DNA from: Rotaria sordida
Lineage: Eukaryota; Rotifera; Eurotatoria; Philodinida; Philodinidae
Assembly (NCBI GenBank): GCA_905250125.1
Contig: CAJNOL010000192.1
Location: 62,001-126,000 of the forward strand
Length of the DNA: 64,000 nt
Direction of reading: 5' to 3'
The notes under the pieces were generated by a model. That model saw only the letters and a list, made by a program, of their open reading frames with translations. It ran no database searches and was not told where the DNA came from. A program made the position numbers and the translations under genes. Position 1 is the first letter of the stretch; the number at the start of each line of letters is the position of its first letter. This document shows, piece by piece, positions 36,203 through 47,444 of the stretch.

Positions 36203-36946
36203 TTAAGGCCTCCCCCCTCCCCCTCAAAAAAAGTCAATTTTCGTCAAAAATTTCGAAATTGAGATAAATGCATGGGAAGATAGCTCGTCTTCAGATCTTT
36301 CAGAAATGACATTGGCTTTTCTTTGGTATCTCTTTTTTGGCCAAGATTTTCGATGATTTTCATTAATCTCTTCTTGAAAAATATTCTTATTTTTAAAAAA
36401 ACGAAAAATGTTTTTCGTTTTTTCTCAGTTTATGATTTTTTGATTTTCGTTCCAAGATTTCTCGATCCCGACCCTTTCAATATATTTAAATTTTTTTTTT
36501 GTTTGAAAGAGCGCGTCGAGATGCAGGGCAATATAGAGTCCTTTTTTTAATTAAGCTTTATTTTTTATTATATAGACAGACACTTATGTGACTGGACACC
36601 CATTTTTGGCGCGTTTTTTGAGTCATTGAACTTGTGAGCCACTTTCTCCGCGAAAAAAGTAAGAATTTAAAAAAAAGGACTCTATGCTGCCCTGTATCCT
36701 GAGATGCTCTTTCAAATAAACAAAAAATTTAAATATGTTGACAGAACCCGGATCGAGAAATCTTGGAACGAAAATGAGCTATTTTTGACCCTTGTTTTGG
36801 TTCATATCTCTGTCAAACGTCGGGATATCGAGCTGAAAATTTTACCACAGACTCCTCACTTCAGCCCCAACATATGCTTCAAATTTTAGCCCATTTGAAC
36901 GTTCCTAGGCTGAGATCGATTTTTGAGGAGGGGGGGGAGGCCTTAA
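36203..36946. mobile_element. TTAA-flanked element with C-rich ends
   Basis: It begins TTAAGGCCTCCCCCCTCC and ends GGAGGGGGGGGAGGCCTTAA. This gives inverted repeats of about 18 bp bounded by TTAA, the target site of piggyBac-type transposons. The interior has matched inverted words (GGACTCTATGCTGCCCTG against CAGGGCAATATAGAGTCC). No transposase frame remains. It is related in layout to 9801-11139. Confidence 0.7.
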
Positions 36947-37944
36947 GTGATAATAGTTTCCTAACACTTCACTAAATATTAAAAGAAATACATGTTGTCA
37001 AGTTTAGTTTCCGTTTAAGTTTAATTATACAATTAATTTTTCTTATTGAAAAGACTCAAGTCATTTTTTAGCTTTGAATGACAAATGAGTAATTAGAAAC
37101 AGCTCGCAATGCACTCAGATTTGTTCAGTACATTCAGCTGAGTTATCTTACATTTAGAAAGAATATTTTCAGATCGATTCAATTAGAAATATCTGCAGAA
37201 AAAGCGTTACTCTACATTTTTCAGGATAATATAAATTTATTCTGAATGGTACAAAAATCAAAGATTGAAACTTTCATCATTTATTTTCAAAATGTCACTC
37301 TACAAAGTAACTCTAATGATCTATATTCAGCAAGTTCTATTATATTTTCTATATGCCATCAGCTCAATTATAACGAGAGCTAGAACTAAGTTTGTGTCAC
37401 TCTATACAAAAATATACAAATGTCTGTCAAATCATGTAGAGATTTAGGAAGAAAATCAGGAAGGAATGAAATTCAAATAAATTATATATTAGAAATAGTA
37501 TTGAATGCTATGCAAACTGATTGTTTATATTCCATTTTCCTCTGTTTAATTATTGTCAAAAGATTTCCTTTTCTTTGAACATGTTACCAAAATAAGTAAC
37601 ACATGAAAAAATCATTCAAACCAATTAAGTAGAACGAAAGTTATTGATCAAATACAGTTGCAATTTCATTATATATATAATAGCTTGAATCCAATAATGT
37701 CATGTCCAATCAAATACTATTTTACTTGAGTATATATATAAATCATTCGATAAAATATGACGTGATAAGATTGTTTTTCCATTTCAGCAGTCATTGATAT
37801 CATTTTAAGGCTGTAAGAACGATAATTAATTAACATTTGTTTAGTATTGTTTGTATCTTTTATTGTTCTATATTCTTGATTAAAATTATTATTAGATACT
37901 CATTTATCACTTTCTTGAAATAGTTTTACTTAGGGTAATCTAAA

Positions 37945-38725
37945 AATTGTGATCGTAGTATTTTAAATTCCTTATAAAAAATTTAAAGAAACTTTCTCTC
38001 AATACATACTGATAGTAAAAATAATGTTCTATTTTTCTATGATATTCGATCTTTCTTCAACTAATAATAAAATTTCAATAAGATCTATTTGGTTAGACTG
38101 TGTAATGATTACATTAGTTCATATTGTCTTCGATATGTATTTTTCTTTTCTTTATTATTTTTTTCGTGTTCCTTTTAATGTCTAACTGTCTACATATATT
38201 CATATATAAAGATGCATGTCTTGTTTGCATCTGTAGTTTATTAGCATGTTCTCAAGAAAGTTAAAGAAATAAAAATAGGTTAAACATTGACACTGTTCAT
38301 CTCTATTTTAGATGAATAAGAAAAATTTTTGCTTCTTCAGATGAATTATGTTTTGTCTGTGGTGATGAAGTTCCTTCTCTTAGGATAGTTAAAATATGAT
38401 CTAAATAGTTTCATGAAGATCGACAAAAGGTTGAAGACGAAATACGAGCTACTTCTTTCTATAGTTTGTTTTTGTTCCACCACTACGACTATTTGTATAT
38501 TCTAATATAGATGAACAGCTACACGTTAGAAGAGACGAGAAGAAGACAACGTAAACTAATGTTACCCATACACATTATAAATAAATAGATCTTATTGAGA
38601 TTTTATTATTAGTTGAAGAATGATCAAATATCATAGAAAAAATAGAGTATTGTTGTTACTATCAGACTATGTATAGAGAGAAAATTTCTTTAAGCTTCTT
38701 AGAAGGAATTAAAATATATCTACCA
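37945..38725. repeat. Foldback element, copy B
   Basis: Left arm about 37945-38090 and right arm about 38590-38725 are inverted relative to each other. Both match the arms of copy A (ACTGATAGTAAAAA, TTCTTCAACTAATA and AATAAGATCTATTT on the left with complements on the right). The segment 38210-38315 matches the reverse complement of 30290-30400. It contains a short nuclear-receptor-like coding relic at 38340-38399. Confidence 0.6.
38340..38399 (+). pseudogene. Relic of a nuclear receptor first zinc finger
   Basis: Just after a TTCTTCAG acceptor-like site the + frame reads DELCFVCGDEVPSLRIVK and then a stop. C-F-V-C-G-D-E is the typical opening of a receptor DNA-binding domain, as in the two intact receptors here (CLVCGDK and CQVCGDG). 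The second cysteine pair, second finger and LBD are missing. It lies inside foldback copy B, so it may be a captured exon fragment. The stretch is short, so chance is not fully excluded. Confidence 0.45.
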
Positions 38726-38881
38726 CTATTTTTGTATTACTCTATGTAATTTATTTTTACTAATATTATTAGTAAAGGAAGAATTATTTTCATTATTAGA
38801 TCTCGTAAATAATGATATTAAATTTTCATTTCTAAGTTTTTCAAAAATTGTTCAACCATATTTATCTAATATATAGGTATA

Positions 38882-39133
38882 TTACAATTCCAAATTGTAT
38901 ACAATTAAGATGATTATTATAACAACCAGCGTGTGAAGTTGTATTTTCATTTTGTTCTGTTCGATTTCAGTATAACTAAGTAATAGCGGAAGATGAAATA
39001 ATAGATCATAATCATCATTTCGATAAGACTTATATAAACAACGAAAATCTTGAGAATTACGAAGATTAACTTGGTTTCCTATTGCATCATCATTGATTTG
39101 TTCAACTTGACGATGCATAAAGCAATTGCTCAT
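38882..39133 (-). CDS. Possible small tail-anchored protein
   Basis: An 83-codon minus-strand frame with codon choice and composition like the real exons nearby (balanced Asn, Asp, Gln, Arg; GAT, CGT and CAA codons). The last 20 residues (about 62-83) are strongly hydrophobic, LVVIIIILIV-type, so the product could be a C-terminally anchored membrane protein. I recognise no family. It could also be the last exon of a decayed gene; no upstream exon was identified. It lies just outside foldback copy B. Confidence 0.3.
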   Translation of the reverse strand: MSNCFMHRQVEQINDDAIGNQVNLRNSQDFRCLYKSYRNDDYDLLFHLPLLLSYTEIEQNKMKIQLHTLVVIIIILIVYNLEL

Positions 39134-41433
39134 TGATACGATGAAAGATACAATATTTTAATTGACAGATAATAATGTCATTAATTCGAGAATATCTTAT
39201 TAATTTTGTATCTTTATATGCTTCTCTATGACTTTTTTATATAATAAAATTCAACTGAGATTTTATAATAAAATATGAAATCATCTTTCTTTTCCTTTCT
39301 GCATACAATAATAATCTCATCAGTATTCTCCTTAATGTTTCCTATTCTTCAACAAATAAAATTTTCGATTATATGTGAATTAAATTGTGCAACTTGTAAG
39401 ACATGAATGAGATCATCCTGTCCATATCTAGCAAGTTCAGTTTAATTCTGGAATATATCAAAAATGAAAGATGTTACTAAAAGCTTTTTATCCTACAACA
39501 AAAGATTTCCAAATATCAATCGTTGATTTAGCTGATATTTTGCTCATAAATAGAATTCGATAAGACTAGTAGAAGTTGTAAAGAACTTCATCCCTATACT
39601 TTATTTTTCCCGAACTATAATCGTTTTATTGGCTTTCTTATCATCAGGAAGATAATCTTCTATTATAAGACAATTAATATCATTTCATTCAAAAGTTTTC
39701 AAATGAAAACAATTACTCTAAAACCTTTTATATTCAATTAAAAATGTACTTTTAAATTCTTTTTTTGTATTCAAAATATTCTTTTTATTAAAATAAACAG
39801 CGCAATACTTATTAGATAGAGTTTACTTACTTAATAAAGGATAAAAAATACTATAATTAAATTCCCTATTAGAAAATTAGAATTTTTCTAAGATTAGTTT
39901 TATGTATAACATGAGGAAAGGATGCTCACTATGATATATATGCATATAACGTTTTCTTGCTATATACTTTCTATTAAAGGAACCATTTTATAAAAATTTG
40001 ATTTTCTTTGAACTATGACACATTTAGAAATAGATTTTTGTATTAACTCGAAACCTATTTATTGTGAACTTCTAATCAATAATCCAATTATATCTTTATC
40101 ATTAAAATAATTGTTGCAATGTGCGTATACGATCGGGTTGAGTGGATAGTCGAGCATTATGTTCAGCCACATTTACAGCATACAACGTGAATGTGATGTT
40201 CATGCATTTATATGAATCATTTTATCATGCTTGTTTTGTTGTAAATTTCAGAATGTTTTTCCATATAAAAAAAGAATAACGAATGCATCACGTATTTAAT
40301 ATCTTGGTGGATTTGGCTCAAAATTTTACTGTGTATAATTAGGAGCTGTAAGATCAATGCTATTAAGCAAATAGTCCTTCCGAACCGTCACCTTTATCCA
40401 AGGGCAAGAAAGGATAAAATAACCAAATATAGATTAACAATTGTATTATTACAAAAATGATTATTCACAAATCGATATGTATTAATGATTTATTAATGGA
40501 TATCTTCTAAAGTCAACGTTTTGTTTTTTGGGCTCTGATAATTCAAAAAAACTCTTCTCAAACCTTCAATATTGTTTTGATTGTATAAAAAAATCCAGTT
40601 AATAAAAATAAGACTCAATAGAAATCTACAGGTTTCTATCTTTCATCGATAAAAAAATCATATAAAAAACGGTCGTAGAATACTTTTTGACTGACTATTA
40701 ATTCTAATTAAGTTCTTAATATGAAGATCATATTATTTTTTGAGTTCATATCGAAAACAACCAAATAACTCTAGAAAAATCATTATTTGTCACGCTATTT
40801 ACTATGAATACATCAAAAATAGATTGAAGAACTATAAGCACGAATACTTTCAGCACCAAAAAGTTACCCACGCAAAAACAGATATAGCGAAATGTGCGGG
40901 TTTGGATGTGCATATGAATGCAGATAGAAATGAAAAGAAGACCAACATCCACACCCTAATGTTTTATTTTTGACTTTGTAGCTTATTGAAGGCTCTACAC
41001 AATATTCGGTAATCGTCCCGATCCGATGCTTTATTACTCCAAATAGATATTTTCTATGAATGGACTAACGATGGCCCTAATAGAGAGTAAACGGTTAAGA
41101 AATAATGCAAAAATATTTCAGAATAATAGAATTGAATTTCAAGTTTTTTACCTATCATCGAACATTGATCATTACAATTATTCTAGATACTATAATATAC
41201 ACTGAATATTTCTTTTTTTTATATAAAATAAATTCTCTTTATACGTAATTTATTCAAACATTTATTTCGTATATCTTGAATAAATTTATCCAACAAATAA
41301 CAATAATCTGTTAAGTAAAAGGTCCTTGATTGAGATTTGTTAAAACTTTCACATTCATTAAAATAATAAAAAAGTTGATTAGTAAAAAAAAAAAAAGTAA
41401 ATAAAAAGTTAATATAATATTTGTCTAATAGCC

Positions 41434-42021
41434 TCAATAAACAGTTTGATAATTTGACCAAAGAAGACCGGCATTGATTATATAAGTTGCAATACAAAGA
41501 AGACATAGATCTTTAAGAATGAATGCAAGAATAAAGGCCAAATAAAGTGAACCGAGACAAGCTAATATCGATGAAAATAAAGCGAGTTTACTGAATAATG
41601 ATGTTGTTATCAAACCTTTTGTAATTTACAAAGAAAAATAAATAAATATTTTAATTAAATAAAAATCTTTAATTCTTACCAAAAATAATTTGTAAAATAT
41701 AATAAATCATACCCAAAACACCATTCGATGCATTCATTTTACTATTTTTACCAAATAAAATACCTGTAATTCCAAATCCAGTACCATATCTTAATAAATA
41801 TATATATATATATATTAATTAAAAATAAGTTTTTTTTTTATCAAAATTCAATCTATTCATTAATCTTACTTGCTAGTTAAAACTCGAGTACAACTTGCAT
41901 TTGGTCCCAAATCACATAATGCTTTATATTTTGGATTTTTTTCATGTTGTTTTTTAACATAAAATGAATAAAGTGATGCAATTACACCTGTTATACCTAA
42001 TAATACTTGACTAACAATCAT
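41434..42021 (-). CDS. VKORC1: Vitamin K epoxide reductase complex subunit 1
   Basis: On the minus strand, exons 42021-41870, 41789-41680 and 41615-41434 give 147 residues, close to the animal family (about 160). VKORC1 is an ER membrane enzyme that reduces vitamin K epoxide and quinone for gamma-carboxylation. All four redox cysteines are present: the loop pair C36 and C44 (ALCDLGPNASC) and the active-site CLLC at 125-128. The tyrosine equivalent to the warfarin-contact residue is kept at 132 (CIATY). Four hydrophobic segments fit the known fold (about 3-22, 75-88, 93-108 and 111-140). Human has CIVC where this has CLLC. The start was chosen at the ATG 30 bp after a TTTTCATAG acceptor, because the upstream in-frame TTG is not a likely start. 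EDEM1 ends 286 bp upstream on the same strand, so shared transcription is possible. Confidence 0.93.
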
Positions 42022-42307
42022 ATGTACGTTTTGTTTTTCTTTTATCAATATCTATGAAAATGAAAAAACAAAAAACAATATGCAAAGCACATTAACATTC
42101 TCTCGATAGGCACCCAATAAATACAAATAATATAATAAATAAATTTTTGAAAGACAACAACAAAAACAAAGAGAATATCTGACATCAAAAAAACAAAAAA
42201 CAACAAAAATCGTTCACATATTTGAAAGACATGAAACACAACATATGAATATTGAAATTATTTAAATGAGCACCAATTGAATGAACGTCTTATCATGTTT
42301 GAGTATT

Positions 42308-45300
42308 TTATGGTTGAGATGTTATAACGCCAACCATTTCATCAACTTGATAGAGTAGATTAGCACTTAGTGGTAATTGATGTCGATGAGATATTGGACG
42401 AGATTGACACTAAAATATAATTAATAATCTATTATCTATTTTAAATCTATAATAAAAATGAAATTCTATTTACACTTGTTTGATTTGCTCGTTTTTTCTT
42501 AATTGAAATAATATTTTTTTCAACTTTAATAAGATCTCTATTAACATTAATTAATTCATGTTCATGTGTATATGTTTGTTTATCATTTGTATTTTCAACA
42601 TAAGATGTCATTTCATTTAAATCCCAAATTTTTCTTCTTAATTTTGCCATTAAAGGAATGATATGTGCTTCTGTTGTAAATATATAATGATTTGCACCAT
42701 GTTGATTTAAATAATTGTCTTCATCAAATAACTAAATATATATATATATACGTATATAGAATTATTTATTAGGCTTTTAAATTAAAAAAAAAATGAATAT
42801 TTTGAATAAATTAACTTACTAAAAATAGATATTTACATGTTTCACTAAGAAAAAATGATTCCATACGATCTTCAAGTGTTTTATCACGAACATCATGTAC
42901 AGTAGCAAAACCACATCTATTTCAAATTTAATTTAGAAAAAAATAAAAGAAATAATCATTAATATATATAAACATACTCGACTTTTGTATAAGTATTTAA
43001 ATTATCTAAAATATCTCTTCCAACATGTAAATAAAATGGATTTTTAGTTGCTTGATATAAAAAATAAGTTGATTCAATAAATTCTGGTCTTAATGGATAA
43101 AATAAAACATCAGGCATTTTTATTTGCCAATTAAAACGTTCAGGTAAAACACCAAATTTTCTCCATATAGAATAATAAAGTGCATGTAAACAAATAGCTT
43201 CATCAATATCACCACGTAAAACTTGTACAGCAGAAAATGATGCTTGTAATGCATCAATCCATGTTGTTGCTAATTGTCCTGTATGCATATTAACATTAAC
43301 AAATATTGGATGAATACCTTCTTCATCCATACAATTAACTCGACTAAATCAAAACAAAAAAAAAAAAGAAAACGAATAAAAAGAAAAAAAAATATTCTAA
43401 CAAACCCTCGGCGCATATATTGAGTTACACTTCGATATGCATCATCAAACATACGTAAATCAGCTTCATCACCAAATAAAATATAATTCTAATCAAAAGA
43501 AATTTTTTTTGTAATGAATAACTATAAAAAAAATATATATTTTATAATATTACTTTAAGAAGATATTCAAAAAATGAATCAATACCAGCACCAAGACCTG
43601 ATAATTGACCAAGCCATTCACCACTATTTACATCGATTACACTACCTGAAATAGACAAACATTTAAAATCTAGACAATAATATAAAGTTTAACATAAGAC
43701 TGATTTAAGCATAAATCTGTCCTATGAAATATTCATGTTGTTTTTATTGATAACTCTAGAATGAATATATAATCTTTAGAGATGTATAGGACAAGTTTTA
43801 TTCCTAATCTGACCTTGCCGTTATACAAAATTTACTCATCTCTATTAGTAAAAAAAAACGAAAGAAAGAAACAGATGGTATAATAATTAAATATAAGATT
43901 ATGTGTGAATTTTTCAATTTAAGAACTCTCATCAATTAACAAAAAAAAAGAAGATGAATCACTTTCTAGTTTTTCATATGAAACAAACCTAATAGTCCTG
44001 TAACATTATTTCGTTTATCCCATAATGAATTGACAGCTCGTCGTGCAACTTGTTCATAAACTGGATCTCCAACAAGTCGACTTAAAATACTAAATTCTAA
44101 TGAAAGTGAACCAGCACCTGCTGTGGATGTATCATTTCTCGATCCATCAACCAAACCAGTCATTAAATTTACCTAAAAAAATATGACATTTGAAATTATT
44201 TTTTTCGATAAATTTTACTCACACGAGGATATGGTAAACCTTGTGGAGTATTTTCAAAAGCAGGTAATAATCTTGATGCTAAATCATGAGCAAGATCAAG
44301 TAATTCATTATCATAATCTTCTATAGTTAAATTGCCAAATGGTTGTAATGGATCAATAATTAATAAATGTGCTGAAAGAAGTGCACCAAGTACACTAAAG
44401 AAAACCAAAAAGAAAAAAAATCTATTGATAATTTTATGGGTTAACGACATGATTTTGTATATCTCTAAGCTTTGTTTTAGCTAATTTTTATATATCAAAT
44501 GTATGTTAAGTTACATTAAATACCCGTCAATATTAAGCCTTTAGACATTTTGTTCCACCAAGTTATTATTGCAAAACTAGTATTAGCAATGTAATATGAA
44601 GAAGAACAAAAGTTTTTACCATATATGTTTTCATTTACAAATAATGAGGATTCAGAATGAAGATTTTTTTTTCTTAACATGCTTAAATTTTTCAATAGAT
44701 GAAGTTTATTCGCTGATAGCGATATGACTGACGAGTAAACTACTCTAAACTGATATCCGCAGTTTGAGCTCATACTCTGTCAACAAGAAGGTCTTGGTAA
44801 AACTAGAAAAATTTTTAAAAGGTTTGTCCTCATAGGCTTTTGGAATCAAGTTATAACCATTTTACTAAATTTTCAATCCATTTTTAGGTATTTACTAGAA
44901 AATCAAAAAACAAAATTTCAACGTGAAATTTTACTGATATAGAGATTGAATCATTCATAGAATATCCTAAAAATTTTCCACCGAAAAGAATGTTCAAATT
45001 TTCAAAAATGACTCGTTTGCCATAGACATTATACAAAAATCTAGTTTCATTGAAAGTTTAATATCTCGATAAAAAAAAGTATTCTTGTCTGCTGAAATTT
45101 GCAGGATATTCGACGGATCATTTACCCTATGTATGGACAAACTTTTACGTCAAAAATCTGATATTTGATTTTTCGGTATATACAGTGGCGTACCGAGGGG
45201 GGGGCCGAGGGGGCCCGGGCCCCCCCTCCTTGGAGAAAAATTCCCTGTGGGGGAGTACGGGTGAAAAAAATTGTATCATAACTTTTATTACAAGTCCACT

Positions 45301-46302
45301 GCGGGCCCCCTCCTTACAGAGTTGGGCCCCCCTCCCTTTGAAAAATTTCTGCGTACGCCACTGGGTATATACCTAACCTTGAATCGAAAATTCAGTAACA
45401 CAATCCAAAATCGGCTTTAGAGGTCGATAGGGATATACTGTTTTAGACTTTTGCTATCCTCACCAAGGCATTCTTTACTGAACGCTTCACCATAGATATA
45501 GCCTACGACTTAGAATCTATCCTAAAATTTTTGAACTTTTTCCTTTGTACAGTTAGAAAGTTATTTGCTAACTACGTTTTAATTAATTCAATAAGTTTAA
45601 TTAGATTTAAGCTGAAAGAGCCAATATTTTTACATATGTTCATGGTAAAAGATCTTGTTGTAAAAAAAAAGACAATAATTCTTGTATAAAAAATCATAAT
45701 TAAATCGAAGATAATTTTGTCTATATTACAAAAAAAAAACAAAATCAAATATTTATTTATCATACCGAATAGTTGCTTCAAATACTTGTATAGTTGAATT
45801 TCGATCAAAACGAACATGATCAATAACAAGTTTAACAGCTTGTTGAAATTCGGAAACATTTCCCATAACAGCAAGTGTATCAAGACTATCAATTAATGTT
45901 AAAGAAAATTCTCCAAGTACATCATTTATATTATAATTTTCACTATAATATATGAAAATAAAAAAAGGAAAAAATTTAAAACAAACAAATTTTTGTTTTT
46001 TTGTTTTCTTTTTCATACGGTCTTTCAATATCAGGTCCACGTCCTCGACAATGAATTGGATCAAGTTCATCTTGTGGAAATGCATATTTCATATAATTAT
46101 CATATCCAAATTGAAACATTTCTCGAGCTTTTTCACGATATAATAAACGTTCCGATCGAGAAAAATATAAATAATGTTGATAACGTTGTTCATGAGAAAT
46201 TTTTGTTATATTTAAATTATTTATTTTTATTGAACTTTCAAGATGATAACCAATTGTAAAAACAAATAGAAGTAAACTGAAGATAAATATAAATATAGCC
46301 AT
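42308..46302 (-). CDS. EDEM1: ER degradation-enhancing alpha-mannosidase-like protein 1 (GH47)
   Basis: Ten exons on the minus strand: 46302-46019, 45942-45766, 44394-44223, 44172-43989, 43645-43554, 43488-43406, 43343-42978, 42916-42820, 42731-42474 and 42409-42308. They give 604 residues (human is about 657). EDEM1 trims mannose on misfolded glycoproteins and feeds them to ER-associated degradation. Residues 1-19 are a hydrophobic signal or anchor. The GH47 barrel is complete: [41 protein letters not shown] with its catalytic Glu, [41 protein letters not shown] and the calcium-site [13 protein letters not shown] and the C-terminal VDEMVGVI block favour EDEM1 over EDEM2 or EDEM3. Intron 2 (1371 bp) contains a hAT MITE; intron 4 is 343 bp; most others are 50-100 bp. 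An AG acceptor lies 20-24 bp before the ATG. It is divergent from eL28 with 470 bp between starts. Confidence 0.95.
45183..45363. mobile_element. hAT MITE in EDEM1 intron 2
   Basis: A 181-bp GC-rich unit with ends CAGTGGCGTACC and CGTACGCCACTG. It is flanked by a perfect 8-bp duplication, GGTATATA, at 45175-45182 and 45364-45371. The interior is C/G-run rich (GGGGCCCGGGCCCCCC), unlike the surrounding AT-rich intron. The open frame across it on + is not a gene. Confidence 0.88.
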
Positions 46303-46772
46303 GAAATATCGTGGATATAAGTCTAACTATCGAAAATATTTATTTATCAACGAAATAATAAAAGTAAAGAACGAAAAAAAACTATTTGAAGAAAAAAAAA
46401 AGCTCACCATTTAATTCCAATTTTAACATTGTAAATATAATACTGTTTTTTAAACATGTAACATTTTAAAACCAGTCATGTGTTTTTACGTGTCTTCGAA
46501 CAAAAATAAGATTTAATGATGACTCAAACTGATGTTAGTGACGCCTTTCAATAACATATAATACATTTAACACACTAGTGCATTACAGATAAACTGAAGT
46601 ACGCAAACATACACAATAGGATGGTTAACGATAATAACCAATCATTGAAGCAAAAAAGAAGCGAAAAAAAATTTTATTTATTTTCTTTTAGACGACAAGA
46701 AAGTTAAGAAAATTAATTGATAATTTTAGATTAGATTGTTTTTTTTTTAAATCATAAATCATTGCCCAAAAA
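46303..46772. promoter_or_regulatory. Divergent promoter region, EDEM1 / eL28
   Basis: This 470-bp spacer separates two gene starts pointing apart and must hold both promoters. Candidate leader-splice acceptors are at 46323-46328 (for the minus gene) and 46728-46729 (for the plus gene). No TATA box can be singled out in this AT-rich DNA. Confidence 0.5.
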
Positions 46773-47444
46773 ATGGCTCGTGGACGTAAGTTTTCTATAG
46801 AAATTTTTTGATTAATTAATAATAATTAAAAAAAAAATATTTCCTAGGTTTCGATCAAGCTTCATCACACGTTCAATGGATGGTTATTCGTAATACTTCA
46901 TCATTTTTACGAAAACGAAAATTGGGCACATTGACAACTGTTCGTTTAATTAATTAATTAATTAATTATTTTCATTTTGTATTTTATTTGTTTGTTTTTT
47001 ATTCATTAAAGGAACCAAACAATTTAAGAAATCGTAATACGTTCCGTTCTAATGGTCTTATTCATCCAAAAGTAGTCGGTGTTGAAACTGTTAAGGATGG
47101 TAAAGGTGTTTTATTTACAACTGGTTGTGTTAAAAGTAAGAATTTATTTATTTATTTATTTATTTATTTCGAAATAATTAATTAATTGTTTAGATGTAAA
47201 AAAACCAGCTAAACGTTTTCGTAAAGTTAAACTTACTAAAGATTCACGTCGTACATTGACAAGTATTCGACGAACAATTCGTAAACAACGTTATCGTAAA
47301 GATCTTAAGATGGCTGCTCTTCGTCGAGCATCAGCATTACTTCGTGGTCAACGATTAGCTTTAACAACTACAACACCTTCAACAACAACTAAAACAAGTA
47401 GTAAACGTTCAGGCAAAAATACAACCACAACAGCATCTTCATAA
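46773..47444 (+). CDS. RPL28: 60S ribosomal protein eL28
   Basis: Four exons, 46773-46785, 46848-46939, 47012-47135 and 47194-47444, give 159 residues (human 137). eL28 is a eukaryote-specific large-subunit ribosomal protein. Recognised blocks are [51 protein letters not shown] and [14 protein letters not shown]. The first exon is only 13 nt and, with the start of exon 2, encodes MARGRFDQASS, an N-terminal extension of about seven residues over human. The last 30 residues are a Thr/Ser/Lys-rich tail absent from the usual family. Introns are 58-72 bp; intron 3 has a (TTTA)n run. AATAAA at 47447 begins just after the stop codon, so the 3' UTR is probably very short. An acceptor-like AG lies 43 bp before the ATG. 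Confidence 0.95.

Larger units (their letters stand above)
36947..41433. other. Repeat-bearing region with few coding traces
   Basis: Holds foldback copy B, a receptor zinc-finger relic and one possible small protein gene, listed separately. Otherwise AT-rich non-coding sequence. The part from 39.2 to 41.4 kb shows nothing I can support. Its last 400 bp are 3' flank of the VKORC1-like gene. Confidence 0.5.

Noticed and set aside
42046..42048. Upstream TTG as VKORC1 start
   Set aside because: TTG is an unlikely start in animals; the ATG at 42021-42019 fits the family's N-terminus.
44516..44773. 85-codon frame in EDEM1 intron 2, possible nested gene
   Set aside because: The composition is fairly protein-like, but there is no recognised domain and no exon links; EDEM1 splicing across it keeps frame without it.
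45185..45376. Gly/Pro-rich open frame on +
   Set aside because: It lies within the GC-rich hAT MITE and reflects its C and G runs.
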